A stretch of 64,000 nt of DNA from Pseudopyrenochaeta lycopersici (GCA_003313425.1 NHZP01000059.1:1-64000), one strand, 5' to 3'. Numbered from the stretch's first letter, positions 42,462 through 53,871 are shown. The notes: a model not told the origin generated them from the sequence alone. A program made the numbers and translations.

Positions 42462-44256
42462 GACTGACGAGAGGTTCTCGCGGTGAAAAAAATATTACGT
42501 TAGCGCCGGAGACAAGGATTGCAAGGGCGAAACAGAGGCCAAAAATGTTCCTCTCAAGAGAAGTAATGTGATAAAATGTTGCAAAGCTGTCGGCGAAAAT
42601 GATGCCTGGGTTTCTCCGATCGGCTCCGTAGCTAACAAAGGTGTCTCCTACGGCATGGTAGAACCTCGTTCTCATAGCGTACTTGAACCAGAACCACGCA
42701 CCATGTGTCGACTGGAGATCAAGGTATGCTGCTGAATGCCTGTAAGCTAGTAGTAGGCTGCCCCAAGGATGCGCCATGGCGTGCGCACCGAGAGACGGCC
42801 AAAGTTTGCATCGCAACCAGTATAGGATAAGTGCTGGGAAGATGTGCCACAGCCGCTGCCAGTCAGCTCTAGAGAAATACTTTCGTGTGTATCTCATGCA
42901 TTCCAGCAGCTCGTGCTTCGAAGTTGTCAATTGGATGAAGTGTGTCACCACCCCCGACCGAGGTACCTGCGCAAATACTTCTAGCAGCGAAATGATGTAC
43001 TTGACGTAGAATACTTTTAGCATGGATGGGATTGCTTTGATAGCCTCTGCGACACGAGACTCTTGCACACTTGTCGGCGCGTGCCGGTCGAGCATAACTT
43101 CGGGAGGTGTGAAAGCAGACCAATATTCGCTGCTTTTCATTAGGAGCTTCTCTTTGATTTGTAAGTTGCTGATGTGGTCCGCGACGAAAACCTGGAACCA
43201 TCCGTCGCCTCGTAGCGCGGCAAAGCCATATCGTGCCACCGCCCAGCGTTCCCCGGGAATTTCGTGCAACTGTCTTACGAGCCGTTCCTGCTCTGCGGAC
43301 GGTTTGACAAGCAGCCGGTTGCTGAGCACTGTCCGGCCCAAATCCGTCTCTTCCTGTCCAGGCTGTTGCAACTCTGCGTCCAGTTTTTTGCTGGAGCGTT
43401 TCCATTGGACGGACTGGAGGACGAAGTTGGCGGGTCCGAGTTGCGGGTCGTCCTTGTGGCAGAGGAAGGCCGCCGCCGGGTCCAGCAACTCCGGTAGGTG
43501 ATCCCAGTAAGGAAAACTGGCGGCCTCTTCCAACATTTGAGCGACGTAGACCAGGATGTTGATTGGAGAAAAACTCGGACCGCCAGCCTTTCGTAACAGA
43601 GCAGAGTAGACCGGGTTCACCGCGAATCGCAGAGCTACTAAACGTAGAGAACGTGACCCATCTAGGAAGCGGTACGATACATCATTGGGAGGAAAGCGGA
43701 CGCGGATCGCGTCAGAGGATTCCATCAAGTCGTCAAGCTTCACGCGGGTGACTCGAGTTCGATTTTTGAATATCCGATTGCGCAGGTCTGAACGCATCCT
43801 CTTCAGCCAAGTGATGGCCCTCTCAAACCTGCCCGGGATACCATGGTTCAGAATTTCCGTAGGAATGCGGTCCCTCGCTCGTTGCAGTTTCCGAGCTGCC
43901 GGTATCTGCTCCATTGCTCTAGTCAGGGCTTGAACGGTGGGTGGCAATGCATCTTGTGCCCTTTGTAGAGATTGGCGATACTCCAGAAGGGTATAATGTC
44001 CCGGGACGGCGTCCAATGGCTTGCCGGCAAATTCAGCCAGAGCACCGAGAAAAGAGAGTGTATGCCGGTGGACGAGATGCAGCATTCGGTCAACAGAGCG
44101 TTCGAGATTGAATTGCATTAGCTGAGCGCCCGAGGCTCGTAGGTGATAAGCCCAATAATTCCACGCATACTCGACAAATAATGGCTTGGTTTCAGAGAAT
44201 GCATTGGCATGCACCAGTGTCGATTCGCTGCATACCATCACGCAGATCTCAGCCAC
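42451..44256 (-). pseudogene. middle part of a broken NACHT-type NLR
   Basis: 601 codons. The N-terminal end carries the segment that follows the winged helix in fungal NLRs (AEIC, then F27..YAWNYWAYHL to residue 39). The rest is a helical region of unknown type without ankyrin, WD or TPR repeats, ending in a hydrophobic helix. The ATG at 44256 is internal: upstream in the same frame, sequence before the 17-bp duplication reads on naturally (DAHRRVAEIC), so the true reading comes from the 44238-45078 frame. After the seven-T run the frame ends in 12 unrelated residues. Confidence 0.65.
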
Positions 44257-44300
44257 TCGACGATGAGCGTCTTTCGACGATGAGCGTCTTTCGACGATGA
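44257..44300. repeat. 17-bp tandem duplication breaking the NLR frame
   Basis: TCGACGATGAGCGTCTT occurs at 44257-44273 and again at 44274-44290, followed by a 10-bp partial copy. One unit is 3n+2 bases, so the extra copy shifts the frame. With one copy the NLR reading is continuous. The 10-bp partial repeat suggests replication slippage. Confidence 0.9.
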
Positions 44301-45078
44301 CGTAAAGCTCGAAAGGACGCTTGTTTCAGTATCTGCACGAAAATTCTCTCCTGGGTCCAAAAGAACCGTTCGGAGAGAAGCATGTACCAAGGAGACGACT
44401 CCGTCGGCATCTATGTCGATGAGAGGTCCTAGGAGTGTCCGCAAATCACCTGTGGCGTCATGCTCGTGATTCACAGTCCACTTGGAACTCCAAATGCTCT
44501 TGAAGCCAGCTCTTTGACCTTTTTGTGCTTTTTCGCACACGTCGAGAGCGATCTCCAATTCTGCTGCGGTAATTGGGATGGCAGTGACGACGAGGAGGGA
44601 AAGGGCCGTTCTGATACGGCTCCCGAATTGGTCAATCAGCTTTGCCGCCTTCATGCTGCGGAAGACCTTTTCATATACGTCTCGGAGGCTGCCCAGCGAA
44701 TCTTTGAGGCTGTCTTCCACATTGTCAATGTGTATCACGTAGTTTTCCAGATGGTCTATGACGGCGTTTACCCACTGGAAAACGCCCATAGCGCCGCGTT
44801 GCAGGGTGGTCAGAATCATGTCCCGTTTCGGCTCGAAGTTGGGCTTGCGATCCAGAAGTTGAGCAATCCTAGACTCCGTGTAGCGGCAGATGTCCGGGTA
44901 GGTATGATCTGAGACGGAAAGCCCGTGGACGTTCCACTGCCATTCCAACTGTTCCCTCATCTTCTCCACAGATTGACTCAGTATGACGAGGTGGACGCGG
45001 TCGAAGGTTGCGATGCCCTTCAAGCTGTTCAGACATCGCTCATAGTCTGGATTTTCTTCGAGCCCATCGACGACGATG

Positions 45079-45129
45079 CTGACCAAGTCAGTGCCGTTAC
45101 TTCGCAAACTTTGTGCGCCAGTGACTTAC
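45079..45129 (-). other. 51-nt spliceosomal intron in the NLR relic
   Basis: Minus strand GTAAGT at the 5' end, ACTGAC branch-like sequence, TCAG at the 3' end. Splicing creates the Phe codon of a Walker B motif (VFIVVDGLEE) in frame, strong support for a real intron. Confidence 0.75.
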
Positions 45130-45335
45130 AATACATGATTGCTGACCAGAGAAAGCAGCCTTTGAAGCAACTTGACGAGATCAGACGCGTCAGCTCCATC
45201 CGTGTTGTATGATGCCAAGTTGCGGGCCTGATCAAAGAGGGCGTCGTCATGATGGTCACTTTCGTTATCACCAGTTGTCTCATAGCATCGGTACGGCTGA
45301 GCGAGGCGTATGGTGGCGCAAAGGTCGTCGTGGTA

Positions 45336-46283
45336 CTAGGAGCTGGGCGAGACGTTGCGGTACGTACAGTTTCCGATTGTGTAAAGCTGAACGTGCGAAA
45401 ATCGTACAAAGGAAGTGCAGTTGCATATGTATTTAAACTAGTAGCTTCTTTTTCAAATGTGTCATACTGACGTCCCGTAGACCTGTGGCACGACCGCCCC
45501 TGAGGTTACCCCGCAATTTTATACAATCGCGCTCTAATAGTGCTTGTTCGGCGTAGCTAAACGTTATCAAAGTGGCCAGGACGGTGGCTTAGGAGCATGT
45601 AATAGCAAACCTTTTAGACACTTTAGAAATAGTAGCAACCAAAAGCTGAATTTTCCCTCCTATATTTCTTACACCTTACTTGAAGAGACTCCAGTAGTTG
45701 ATAGAGATAAGACAAGCGATGACCGCATCTATCTTAGACACTATCATGTGGCGCGAGACGTAGCTACGCAACAAATGCCGATCGGGCGTATCCTAAGTGG
45801 TTGCCTAGCCATTAGTTCTGCCCGACCGACACAGCATTAAAGAGAACACGCGTCCACTAAAGAACGATGGACAAAACGCGATAATAGACCTCGTGCCCTT
45901 ATTATATCCGCAGAGAGGCTTGGGCAGAAGTGTAGTTCTGCAAAAACGTTATAATTAGCAAGGCGTTACCCCGCTCGCAATAAGCGTGAGGTGACGCGCT
46001 AATATAGGTAATCAAAAGTCGCTAGCGATTCTTATTAAATGTAATAACGATGTTCGTAGCATAACAGCCGTGACAGTAACTGGCGTAGCGCGGTACAAAC
46101 CCATATCGTTATCAAAGGCAGTCAACATCGACAATCTTAGCTTTATCTATTATAGCGAAAAACTTAGAGTCTACATTAGGCAACAGATACCTAGAGGGTA
46201 CTGAGAAGCCTAAGTTTTCTTAGTTAGTAAAATTGTTACGCACTGCAGGCAGCGCCGCGCTTACTTTAGATAGCTTCCTTACT
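45336..46283. other. intergenic, mixed composition
   Basis: From 45336 to about 45480 this may hold decayed N-terminal NLR sequence, but no frame is clear. Beyond that no gene is seen; AT content rises towards 46250. Confidence 0.35.
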
Positions 46284-46742
46284 TCTAATATTATTGTTGT
46301 TACAGTTATAAAATTAAACATATTTAAGCTACACTAGAATCTCTTAGTCGCTAAGTTAGAAAAATATTTTAAGACTCTAACTAGGCCTTTTAAAGAAGCA
46401 GCAGAGCGTGCATTTAGTAAGGAAGATAAAGATCCTAAACTTTTTAATTTCTTTATTAAATATATCTATTGCGATTATTTAATTCTTTCCCGCAAAGTTT
46501 AGCACTACTCTAAATACGTTACCTTAGCCCGTCTTTACGCTATAGGAGAGCGCCTTATAGCGCGCACATTTAAAGAATACTATCTCTAGAGATTTACTAA
46601 ATTGCTTAGGACCTATACTATCTTAGAAGAGGGCATATATAATCTTCTTAAAATTACCTATACTAAAATCTCTAAGAGAGTAAAAGAGGATCCTATAAAG
46701 TTATAGATCTTCTAGTATAGAGGAACTAAGATTACTACTCTC
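46284..46742 (+). pseudogene. RIP-degraded BTB/POZ-domain gene relic
   Basis: One plus-strand frame reads IIVVTVIKLNIFKLH, then NLLVAKLEKYFKTL, PFKEAAERAF, EDKDPKLFNFFIKYIYCDY, and LARLYAIGERLIARTFKEYYL. This is the BTB/POZ order (HxxxL segment, SxyF segment, FKEA, D-P-x-F-xx-FL-xY-IY, Y-x-L-A-x-x). Internal TAG codons fall where Gln or Trp is expected, for example after KLH. CpA/TpG are depleted. BTB domains mediate dimerisation. It is a dead duplicate of a host gene rather than a recognisable transposon. Confidence 0.6.
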
Positions 46743-48192
46743 TAAAAATCTAGTATATTTTATTAAATACTATAAGATATTCTAGATTTAGGTAGATAAC
46801 TAAGCCTATAAGTAAATTAAAGCTAACTTTCTAAAGTAGCTATACTAAATAAACTTCTATAGTAGAGATTTAGACTAGAAAGTAAGTATAGCCTTAAGAA
46901 AACTACTAAGATAGCTCTAAAGGTAAAAGAGGGAGAATAAAAAACTTATTAGTAAATAACTAGAGCTATATAACTACTAGAAGTTATTATTAATACTTAA
47001 AAGGATTTTATAACTAAAGATATGTAAGTAGTATATCTAGATATTTTATAATTATAATAAATAGTAAAACTAGAGGATATATTTTACTATATTTATAAAG
47101 CTTTAATACTATCCTATTTCTAGGTAAAATAAACCTATAAAGATAATAGATTTATATAGTAAGTAGTTTAGTGTTCTAATTTATTATAGGCCTACTGCTA
47201 CAGCAGCGGGATATTAGTATAGCTTACGCAACGGTCTAAGCATTATTAAGACTTAGGTGAACTAGCTATTGGCAATGCACTATGCCGATGGCAGTAAAGA
47301 GAGTCTGTTAGCTTGCGTAGGATCTACCCACGCGGTTATCCTTGAAAACCCTAGCGTAGTAATGTTGTGCAGAGGCATCAAACCTATTTGGATAAAATAC
47401 ACTTGTCAGGCCCACCAAAGAGCTAGTGCAAATTAGTCGATTACTACGGCTGCGCTGCGTAATATCCCAAAAAGCTTTAGCGTCACTCTATGTAACGAGA
47501 TCGGTCGACATGTAATCGCTCGCACTCAATGAGCCTGGTCAAGTTGAACACAAACGTCAACCATAACAGTGGCAATCAGCGGCATTGAGACATGGCGACG
47601 GCGTCCAGGTATTGGGCATCGTGCAGCCTTAGCATCGGCTCGAGCCAATGGGCGATCGTCCCGTCTGGATCTGATGCGGGCCACAGGATGCACGTTGCCG
47701 CCCGCTAGCGCGTCACCAATAACCACAGCTAGTTTACTTTTGGTGCGTGCGCGCAGGGTGCTAGCTGCATAATTAATAGATACGTTGACTGCTTAGCCAA
47801 ACACTAAACTAGAAATAAGCTGTCGCAGGCCAAGGTATCAACTCAGGGAGCCTGAGGAAGAAACTGCATTAGTAATCTTGCCATATAATCTAAGACGTGC
47901 GGGGTCAGGTTCACCAGACCAAGGCACAATACACACACAATACAACTTTTCTGCTCATCATGAATTCTTCCTGATGCATCATCATCAGCACACCTAAGTG
48001 CGACATAAGCTGACCGCTATGGATGCAATCACTTCGTACGGCTATGTCTTAATTCCGCTGGTAAGGGCAAAAGCAACTGTGAACCTCCTGATCTCAAGCT
48101 GCTCCACGTCGCATCCTTCCCCGCACAATATGTATGAGCAAGGCTTGACCTAAGATGCATGATTCTCCAGAGCCATAACAGCCAGACCAGGC
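46743..48192. other. AT-rich then normal interval, no supported gene
   Basis: 46743-47170 is AT-rich RIPped sequence continuing from the BTB relic. 47200-48192 has normal composition; a minus-strand Ala/Arg-rich frame at 47526-47726 has no recognisable domain and I do not call it. Confidence 0.35.
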
Positions 48193-48592
48193 ATGTTCCG
48201 AGCAGACCTGGAGCTTGTAGAGAGACTGGAGAGCCATGCTAATACTGTGAAAGAAATTGTAGACTATATTCAAGCTCTAGCCGATAGGGGTGTAAGGCAG
48301 TCAACACGCACAGTTGGGACGGTCTTAGTTGAAGAAACTCAATTTAAAAGGAAATGGACAAAATAGCAGATACCTCTCACCTTCGGGGGAGAGGTGCTGC
48401 CTATATACATGAGCTAGAGCAGGCTAGTCCCGATCCAGTTACCTAGCTTGGTAAAAGGTAAGAGGTAACAGTTACCTTTCACCTGCGTCTAGTAACTTGG
48501 CAGGATCGTTACCTTTCACCTGCGTCTAGTAACTTGGAAGGATTGAACCCTTTCACCTGCGTCTAGTAACCTGAAAGGATTGAACCCTGACA
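48193..48592 (+). mobile_element. 5' fragment of a Tad-like LINE ORF1, lightly mutated
   Basis: ATG at 48193 opens 57 codons (MFRADLELVERLESHANTVK start) to a TAG at 48364-48366. From 48294 the DNA aligns to 20208-20462. Where the two differ, the 20-kb copy mostly has T for C or A for G, so this copy is nearer the ancestor. It ends within the minisatellite, so it is a fragment. Confidence 0.65.
48475..48585 (+). repeat. 37-bp minisatellite, 3 copies
   Basis: Units at 48475-48511, 48512-48548 and 48549-48585, each starting CCTTTCACCTGCGTCTAGTAAC. The homologous LINE at 20.4 kb has two units. Confidence 0.85.
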
Positions 48593-51395
48593 AGGGGTCT
48601 TATGGGACTCGATGTGCCGTACCGGCATTGACCACAGCATATAAGTATAGTACCCGACACGCGGTACGGTTCGACCAGTAAGAATCCCATGACCGTCTCC
48701 ATTAACGTGGTACTGATCGAGTGGTGTCATGCTTAATGCAGTGAGTACAATCAAACAGCAGTGTTCTAGCGCCTGACTGTAAGTCGTCTATGTCTACACT
48801 TTTCTCTCTCCACCATCAAGTCTACCTCAAGTGATTGCAAACTAACAAAACAATATAGGGTTTCCATCAGCAACAGCCGATCCGCTCCTTGCTGGACGAG
48901 ACCTAGCTAAGGAGAAGTTAGATAAAAAATCGTATGTCCCCGCACGCTGGCTTAGCAGCGAAGAAGAAATAAGTAGCATAGTACTATATCTTTTAAGTTA
49001 AGTAGAGAGTTATTATAATAGACTTATACTACTTAACAACAGAGGCATAATAGGGCTTAGAGCATTAACGTGCTAAGACATAGGGCGAAACTACTAAAAT
49101 TAAACTTTTAACTAAAAATATCTTAAGAATAGCAGCATTATTAATGTAAAGAGCTTACGCAAGAGGAAAATATATGCCGCTTACCTTAAAAATTTAGTAC
49201 GTGCACTTTCCGCAATACCTATAACCTTTAGCAGAGCACGCAGCGTAATCTAGATCCTTATTGTCTAAGTCTGCTTTCTAGCTAAGATTAGAATTATAAT
49301 TAAGATTAAACTTATACTTATAGTTAATATTACTTAACGCACTATAACCTATAGATTTAAAGACTATTACATTATCTACCTATTTCTTTAGTAACTTGTC
49401 TAGCAAAGCGTGTATACCCTCTTTATACTAGCTCTAAATTTCTAAACTACCTTTGCTAGGGCAGAGCACTTCTAGCAGATAGCTTTTATCTTTCTTTATA
49501 ATATTAATAATCTTATAGAGGAGGTTAGAAAGACAGCAGATAGTATAAGTATTATTTTCTCCTAAGCTTAGACATTCTTCTTTACGTCTTATACTCTAAT
49601 ATTATAAAATATGCCTCTACTATTATAATAAGTAATAATAAAGTTAGGAATTTATTTAATCTATAGTAAAAGGTAAATATTATCTATATTAATTACTCTA
49701 TTATACTTCCCTAAACAAGTCTTAAGATTAAAAATAGACTATTATAGTACTTTTAAGCCGCTATGCTTAATAATAAGAGCTTTATTACTAGAGCCTGTTA
49801 TATAAATTAGTTAGCTAATAGTTAAACCCTAGAAGGCTTAAAGGAGGTCGTCTTATTTCGCTTTACTAGAGCTCTTAGATGTAGACGTGCAGATGCTGGT
49901 AGAAGACTCTTTGATATAGCCATCGCTCTCATTCGAACGAAGTGGCGCAGTAAAAACGTTGTTTTGCCGGCTGAAAGCCAGATGTACGATATTTCACAGG
50001 GTCTAGACATGCTGGCATGGCAAAGCGCAAAATAGGCGACCATACGACAATAGCTCAAGAACAGAGCCGACAAGCCACGCGGGCCGTAGAAAATGTCGAC
50101 AAGGCTCAATCCTCCCCAGAAAACTCAGACGGGGAAGGCGGCTCGTGGTAACTGGGGTTTTGTCGCCAAACATAGTACCCGAATGAAGAAGAACTACTTA
50201 CCAGACCCAAGAAAAATGTGATAGATGCTTCCAGTTTGGACGAAAGTGCGATTTGGCACTGAGGGGAATGCCCTATACAATGTGCGCAGAGAGAATAGAA
50301 ATGTGTCACACCTTACACCATGGCCATATAGGAACCTAGTGTGAGGCAACAAAACGCGTCATTAACTAGCCAGCGAGATTTGGTGGCCAGCAACGCTTAA
50401 TGAAGGAATGGTGTGGGAGCGTGGCGCCCTTGTTGGAGGATTTAAAGAGGGACCTTGACTCTACGTACAAGGCAGTGCAACCTCTTCGTTGATACAATCC
50501 TCATTGATTGTTCGCTTATATTCCGCAGTCCATGCAAGGCGATAGGCCAGTGCCTCCAGCGCTGTAATCATTGAGTATGACAGTTGGGTTGGCATTGCTA
50601 TCACAAGCAATGGACAGGCCGTGATGTTTTTGGCGGCGTATAGTAGGCCAGCGAAGGCAGGCCTGGCACACATGTGGGCTCAGGCTGTGTCCGAAGGGCT
50701 GTACTGCTACCAGCACCGCTTCGATACGTCCATGGAGGTCCCCAGGCATTGGTCTCAGAGACGCGGAACTTCCCATGGTTTACTCGCCGGTCAACTGTGG
50801 GCGGACCGGCAATGTGTCATTGTTAGAGGTAGTTCAGCAAGCACATTCGCTTCCATCAGACGTCTTCGAAGGGAAAATACTCTCGAAGAGCAGAGGCCGC
50901 TCGCTTTCGCAAGGTTGTATGCAAATCGTAGAAATCAGCTGCTTTTAGAGAGCCAGCGAGGTATTGCAAGGCTGATCATCCATGAAATAATTTAACATAT
51001 TCGCATATTGCTGGTTTCCGCTTCAGATCGCATTCACGCCCAGTTTTTGCCTTTGGCCCTCGTCCATCACCCGAGGTGACTAGTTGAAACCAACCCCGAA
51101 AGATTAAGGGCCCCACTTACCAAGATACTCCGCATCGACAGCTGAGAGCGAGGATGACGGGATGGGTAATGATATTTCATGCAGGATGCCCTCAGCGAAG
51201 CTGTGACGTCCTCCAGTCCATCGCCTTGTCGCCTTCTCAGACTTTCACTGGTTGCCTCCCTGCATCTGCTTTGGCCTACGTCCTGCGTTCGGGGTTCTCC
51301 ATATGTTGGTTCGCTCGCATTCACTGAACCTCAACTACCCGAGGTCGGACCATCCATGCAATAGAGGCTAGAAGGACTCTAGCGACACCTCCTCA
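48593..51395. other. mixed interval, one LINE-like zinc-knuckle scrap
   Basis: 49000-49820 is AT-rich and RIPped without recognisable domains. Around 50210-50345 one plus-strand frame reads KCDRCFQFGRKCDL, then PYTMC, then HGHIGT-stop-CEAT. The last piece matches the LINE ORF1 knuckle at 21066-21095 (shared ATAGGAACCTAGTG), so this is probably another LINE scrap, though the first part also looks like a Zn2Cys6 motif with one Cys lost to Tyr. 50450-51395 has normal composition and unsupported frames (e.g. 50621-50995). Confidence 0.4.
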
Positions 51396-52918
51396 ATGTC
51401 CAAACCTGAGAAAAACAACACATTTCCTATGTCCTCAATACTACCAATGGGTTTGGTGGGAAAGGAACTGGAACCTTCAGAAATGCCGTTCCCAGCACAA
51501 ACACAGCACTCACAAAGTCTTACCTCCATTATGCACCAAAAGAAAAGAAAACCTTTAGCCTTATCCAACCCCTGCCATCGGCGCGGCCATTAGGCGCAGG
51601 ATTGCCCCAGAGCCCTGGAATTCTCAACCTCCCAACGAGCACTGTTAATACACATCAGTCGCCCTACTTGGCCGCGGGCACCCGCCCAGCTGACCCAGTG
51701 ACCTCTGAGTCGGGTATATCTACGTCTCCCCTAGGAGGCAGGGCTGCATATTTCCCCACAGTACCACCTGCGCCAACACTATACAATCCAAATTCATGAG
51801 AAGAGCCTCTTTGACAGACACCGAATCCACCACTGTCCCTACTTACAGTGTTGTCTCGGCCACGTGGCTAACTTCGATAGATTCCCCTTCTAGATAAAGA
51901 CATTCGGAAATTACCAGAGGTTGTGAAAAGGCGAAGTCGCAAAGAACGAAGTAATGCCACTGGCTCGCAAGCCCAAAGCTCGCCTCCACATACGTCAACG
52001 TCCAACACCTCATTTAACGGACAGTTAAGTCCTCTTGCATCTCGTAATAGCGAATCTTCTGTAACCTCGGCGCAAGAATTTGTTAACTCACCGCCTCTAC
52101 AAGCTTTCAGGAAGAAACACCAAAAGCCTTATTCAAATTACCCTCCACCAATCGCTAGAGCAGAGATAGAGCCGGAAGCGCCGCGATACTAGAATAATTA
52201 CGATAACCCTGAAGAGGAGGACACCGGGTACTACATCTATGTTAACCCTAATGCGCCAATCAAGTTCCCAGGACAAGAGCTGTTAGAGTCATAGATAAGG
52301 ACGACTAAGAAAACATTTGGTATACAGGATCAGGCTGATGTGGCATCGCTTTCCGCATCCGAAGATGGGACAATAGACGATGAAGACACCGCGGACGAAT
52401 CACCGATTCTACGTGCTGGGGGTTACGGGACCTCCTCTCACCAACCCCAGCTGCACGAAGGCTACTTCAGCAACCTGTTCCACACCCTCCGCGATTCCCA
52501 TCGTGATTCGGAAGTCCTGCACATACGGAGATCACTTCTCGGCGAGCTTAAAACCCGGCAGCACAAGACCGAAATGACTAAAATGCGCTTTTATTTCACA
52601 TGTCTGGCGACTGCGATCGTGACAGATGTCATTTTAGGCCTGATGACTGTGACGAGTCGCAAGAAAGAGAGAGGCGCCGTGGATGCTGGGGTGCTGCTTG
52701 GATCAATTGCTACGCTGTTGTTATGTGTTGTTGCGGTACTTAGTATGAAGACGCGCAGAGAGGTGTTAGGTTGGGTGCATCAAAGCGCTGTTTTGAGCAT
52801 TGCGGCAGGGGTCGTAGGCTTGGATATTTTGCTTTTGTTGTTTGAAATTTTTTCATTGTTTGCTGATATTTCGTGTCGCCTGCACGTTTGCTCGATCCCG
52901 CCTGAAGGTCTGATGTAG
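51396..52918 (+). pseudogene. degenerate gene for a Ser/Pro-rich three-helix membrane protein
   Basis: ATG 51396 opens a Ser/Pro-rich frame (MSKPEKNNTFPMSS). Around the A-rich stretch 51537-51552 coding character shifts to another frame (TFSLIQPLPSARPLGAGLPQ to about 51797), then briefly to a third (RRASLTDTESTTVPTYSVVS from 51798), then returns from about 51890 to 52918. The last segment has two in-frame TAG codons (near 52190 and 52293). The C-terminus holds three hydrophobic helices (FYFTCLATAIVTDVILGLM; GVLLGSIATLLLCVVAVL; LSIAAGVVGLDILLLLFEI). Indels plus stops indicate a pseudogene, although a small intron near 51800-51890 cannot be excluded. GC is normal, so decay is not mainly RIP. 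Family not recognised. Confidence 0.5.
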
Positions 52919-53004
52919 GCTCCAGCTGCACCCATGATCCTGATTCTACTCTTATATCTTACAGCCAGCCATCCAACATTACTGCCACGGGAAATCCTAA
53001 GAAC

Positions 53005-53432
53005 TCAACACCTATTAATGAGCTCAATAGGCAGGGCTTCCCACTCAGCAAACCACTGCTGTTTACACTCCTCTGCAGTGCAGCTTAGCGTGAATTGCCT
53101 CGTCACGTGGGTGCGGGGCCAGGGCCAGGCATGCTCAGATGCATTGACATCCGGCGAATGGCCAGCCCACCACAATTTTTCCACCCTTTCAACACGAAGA
53201 TAGTCAGTCGCGATGCGACTCTTATAAGAAGGAGCTCCATCCTCCATTAATATGCATTGATTGGTCTATTTCTTCCTCTGACCTTTCGTCTTCCTCTTCC
53301 CATATCAGTACACCACTGTATCCATCCGTTCTCTGGAATAGTACGTGGGATCAAAGATAGAAAATCATGACTAGTGGGCGAAGTGCAGCCATCTAAGAAG
53401 GGACGGGTATGATTGGGTGGTGCAAGTCGCAT
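53005..53432 (-). pseudogene. DDE transposase C-terminal relic
   Basis: The minus strand reads ILMEDGAPSYKSRIATDYL, then WAGHSPDVNASEHAWPW and CKQQWFAEWEALPIELINR. This is the pattern of fungal Tc1/mariner-type DDE_3 transposases (second catalytic Asp in EDGAPSHK, third acid in the N-x-x-EHxW segment). An adjoining frame (53247-53432, IPENGWIQWCTDMGRG) looks like the same protein in another frame. GC is normal, so decay is by truncation and indels rather than RIP. No terminal repeats found. Confidence 0.6.
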
Positions 53433-53668
53433 ATTAATACATTATACTCCCAAGAAAGCCCAAGCCAAACGATGAAAATGTACTAGCTACGTCTTAGTTG
53501 GATTTGAGGACGTCGGTTTCCGTAGGACCCCCTGCAAGATTAGGTTATCCTCATCAGTTGCCTCGAACCTGTTCTACACGGATATTACACGAACGAAAGC
53601 TCTCGACAGGCCTCTTAACGACCTCATCGAGACAGTGGTGAGTTTTGTGCGATGTGAACAATGAGGCA

Positions 53669-53871
53669 GGGTTGGAAATCGATCGTATCGATCGATCGAC
53701 ATGGGCGGAATTTGAGGTGGGGCATCGGCCAAGAGTAGATTTCCGCCAACTCCTATTCGCTCAAAATCTCCGACGCTTGCTTTATAGCCAATTCCAGCCT
53801 TCGAAAGCAAGGGCTAGTCTCTACTTTAATTTCGTCCATATCGATCAATTGATACGATCGATTTCCAACCC
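53669..53871. repeat. 36-nt inverted repeat with 131-bp spacer
   Basis: GGGTTGGAAATCGATCGTAT at the left (53669-53704) pairs with the complement at 53836-53871, with only a few mismatches over 36 bases. It could be a small foldback element or the fixed stem of a transcript. No target duplication seen. Confidence 0.8.

Larger units (their letters stand above)
44238..45335 (-). pseudogene. NACHT ATPase part of a broken NLR, N-terminally truncated
   Basis: Exon 45130-45335 (DDALFDQARNLASYN..LLQRLLSLVSNHV) joins across an intron at 45079-45129 to FIVVDGLEEN, the Walker B segment (45054-45077). Sensor-like and GxP/winged-helix-type segments follow (HLVILSQS, GAMGVFQWVNAVIDHL, LRDVYEKVFRSM, ALSLLVVTAIPITAAELEIAL), then LIDIDADGVVSLVHASLRTVLL. 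This order fits STAND NLRs, cytoplasmic receptors that oligomerise on recognition. No P-loop is found upstream of 45335, where an in-frame TAG stops the frame, so the N-terminus and nucleotide-binding loop are missing. The frame is thrown at 44257-44290 by a tandem duplication. Confidence 0.65.

Noticed and set aside
47526..47726. Ala/Arg-rich 66-codon minus-strand frame
   Set aside because: Composition is explained by local GC content; no domain, promoter or splice support.
50205..50295. Zn2Cys6 transcription-factor DNA-binding domain
   Set aside because: The spacing is suggestive, but one Cys is missing and the same frame runs into a LINE-type knuckle, so I kept it only as a LINE-like scrap.
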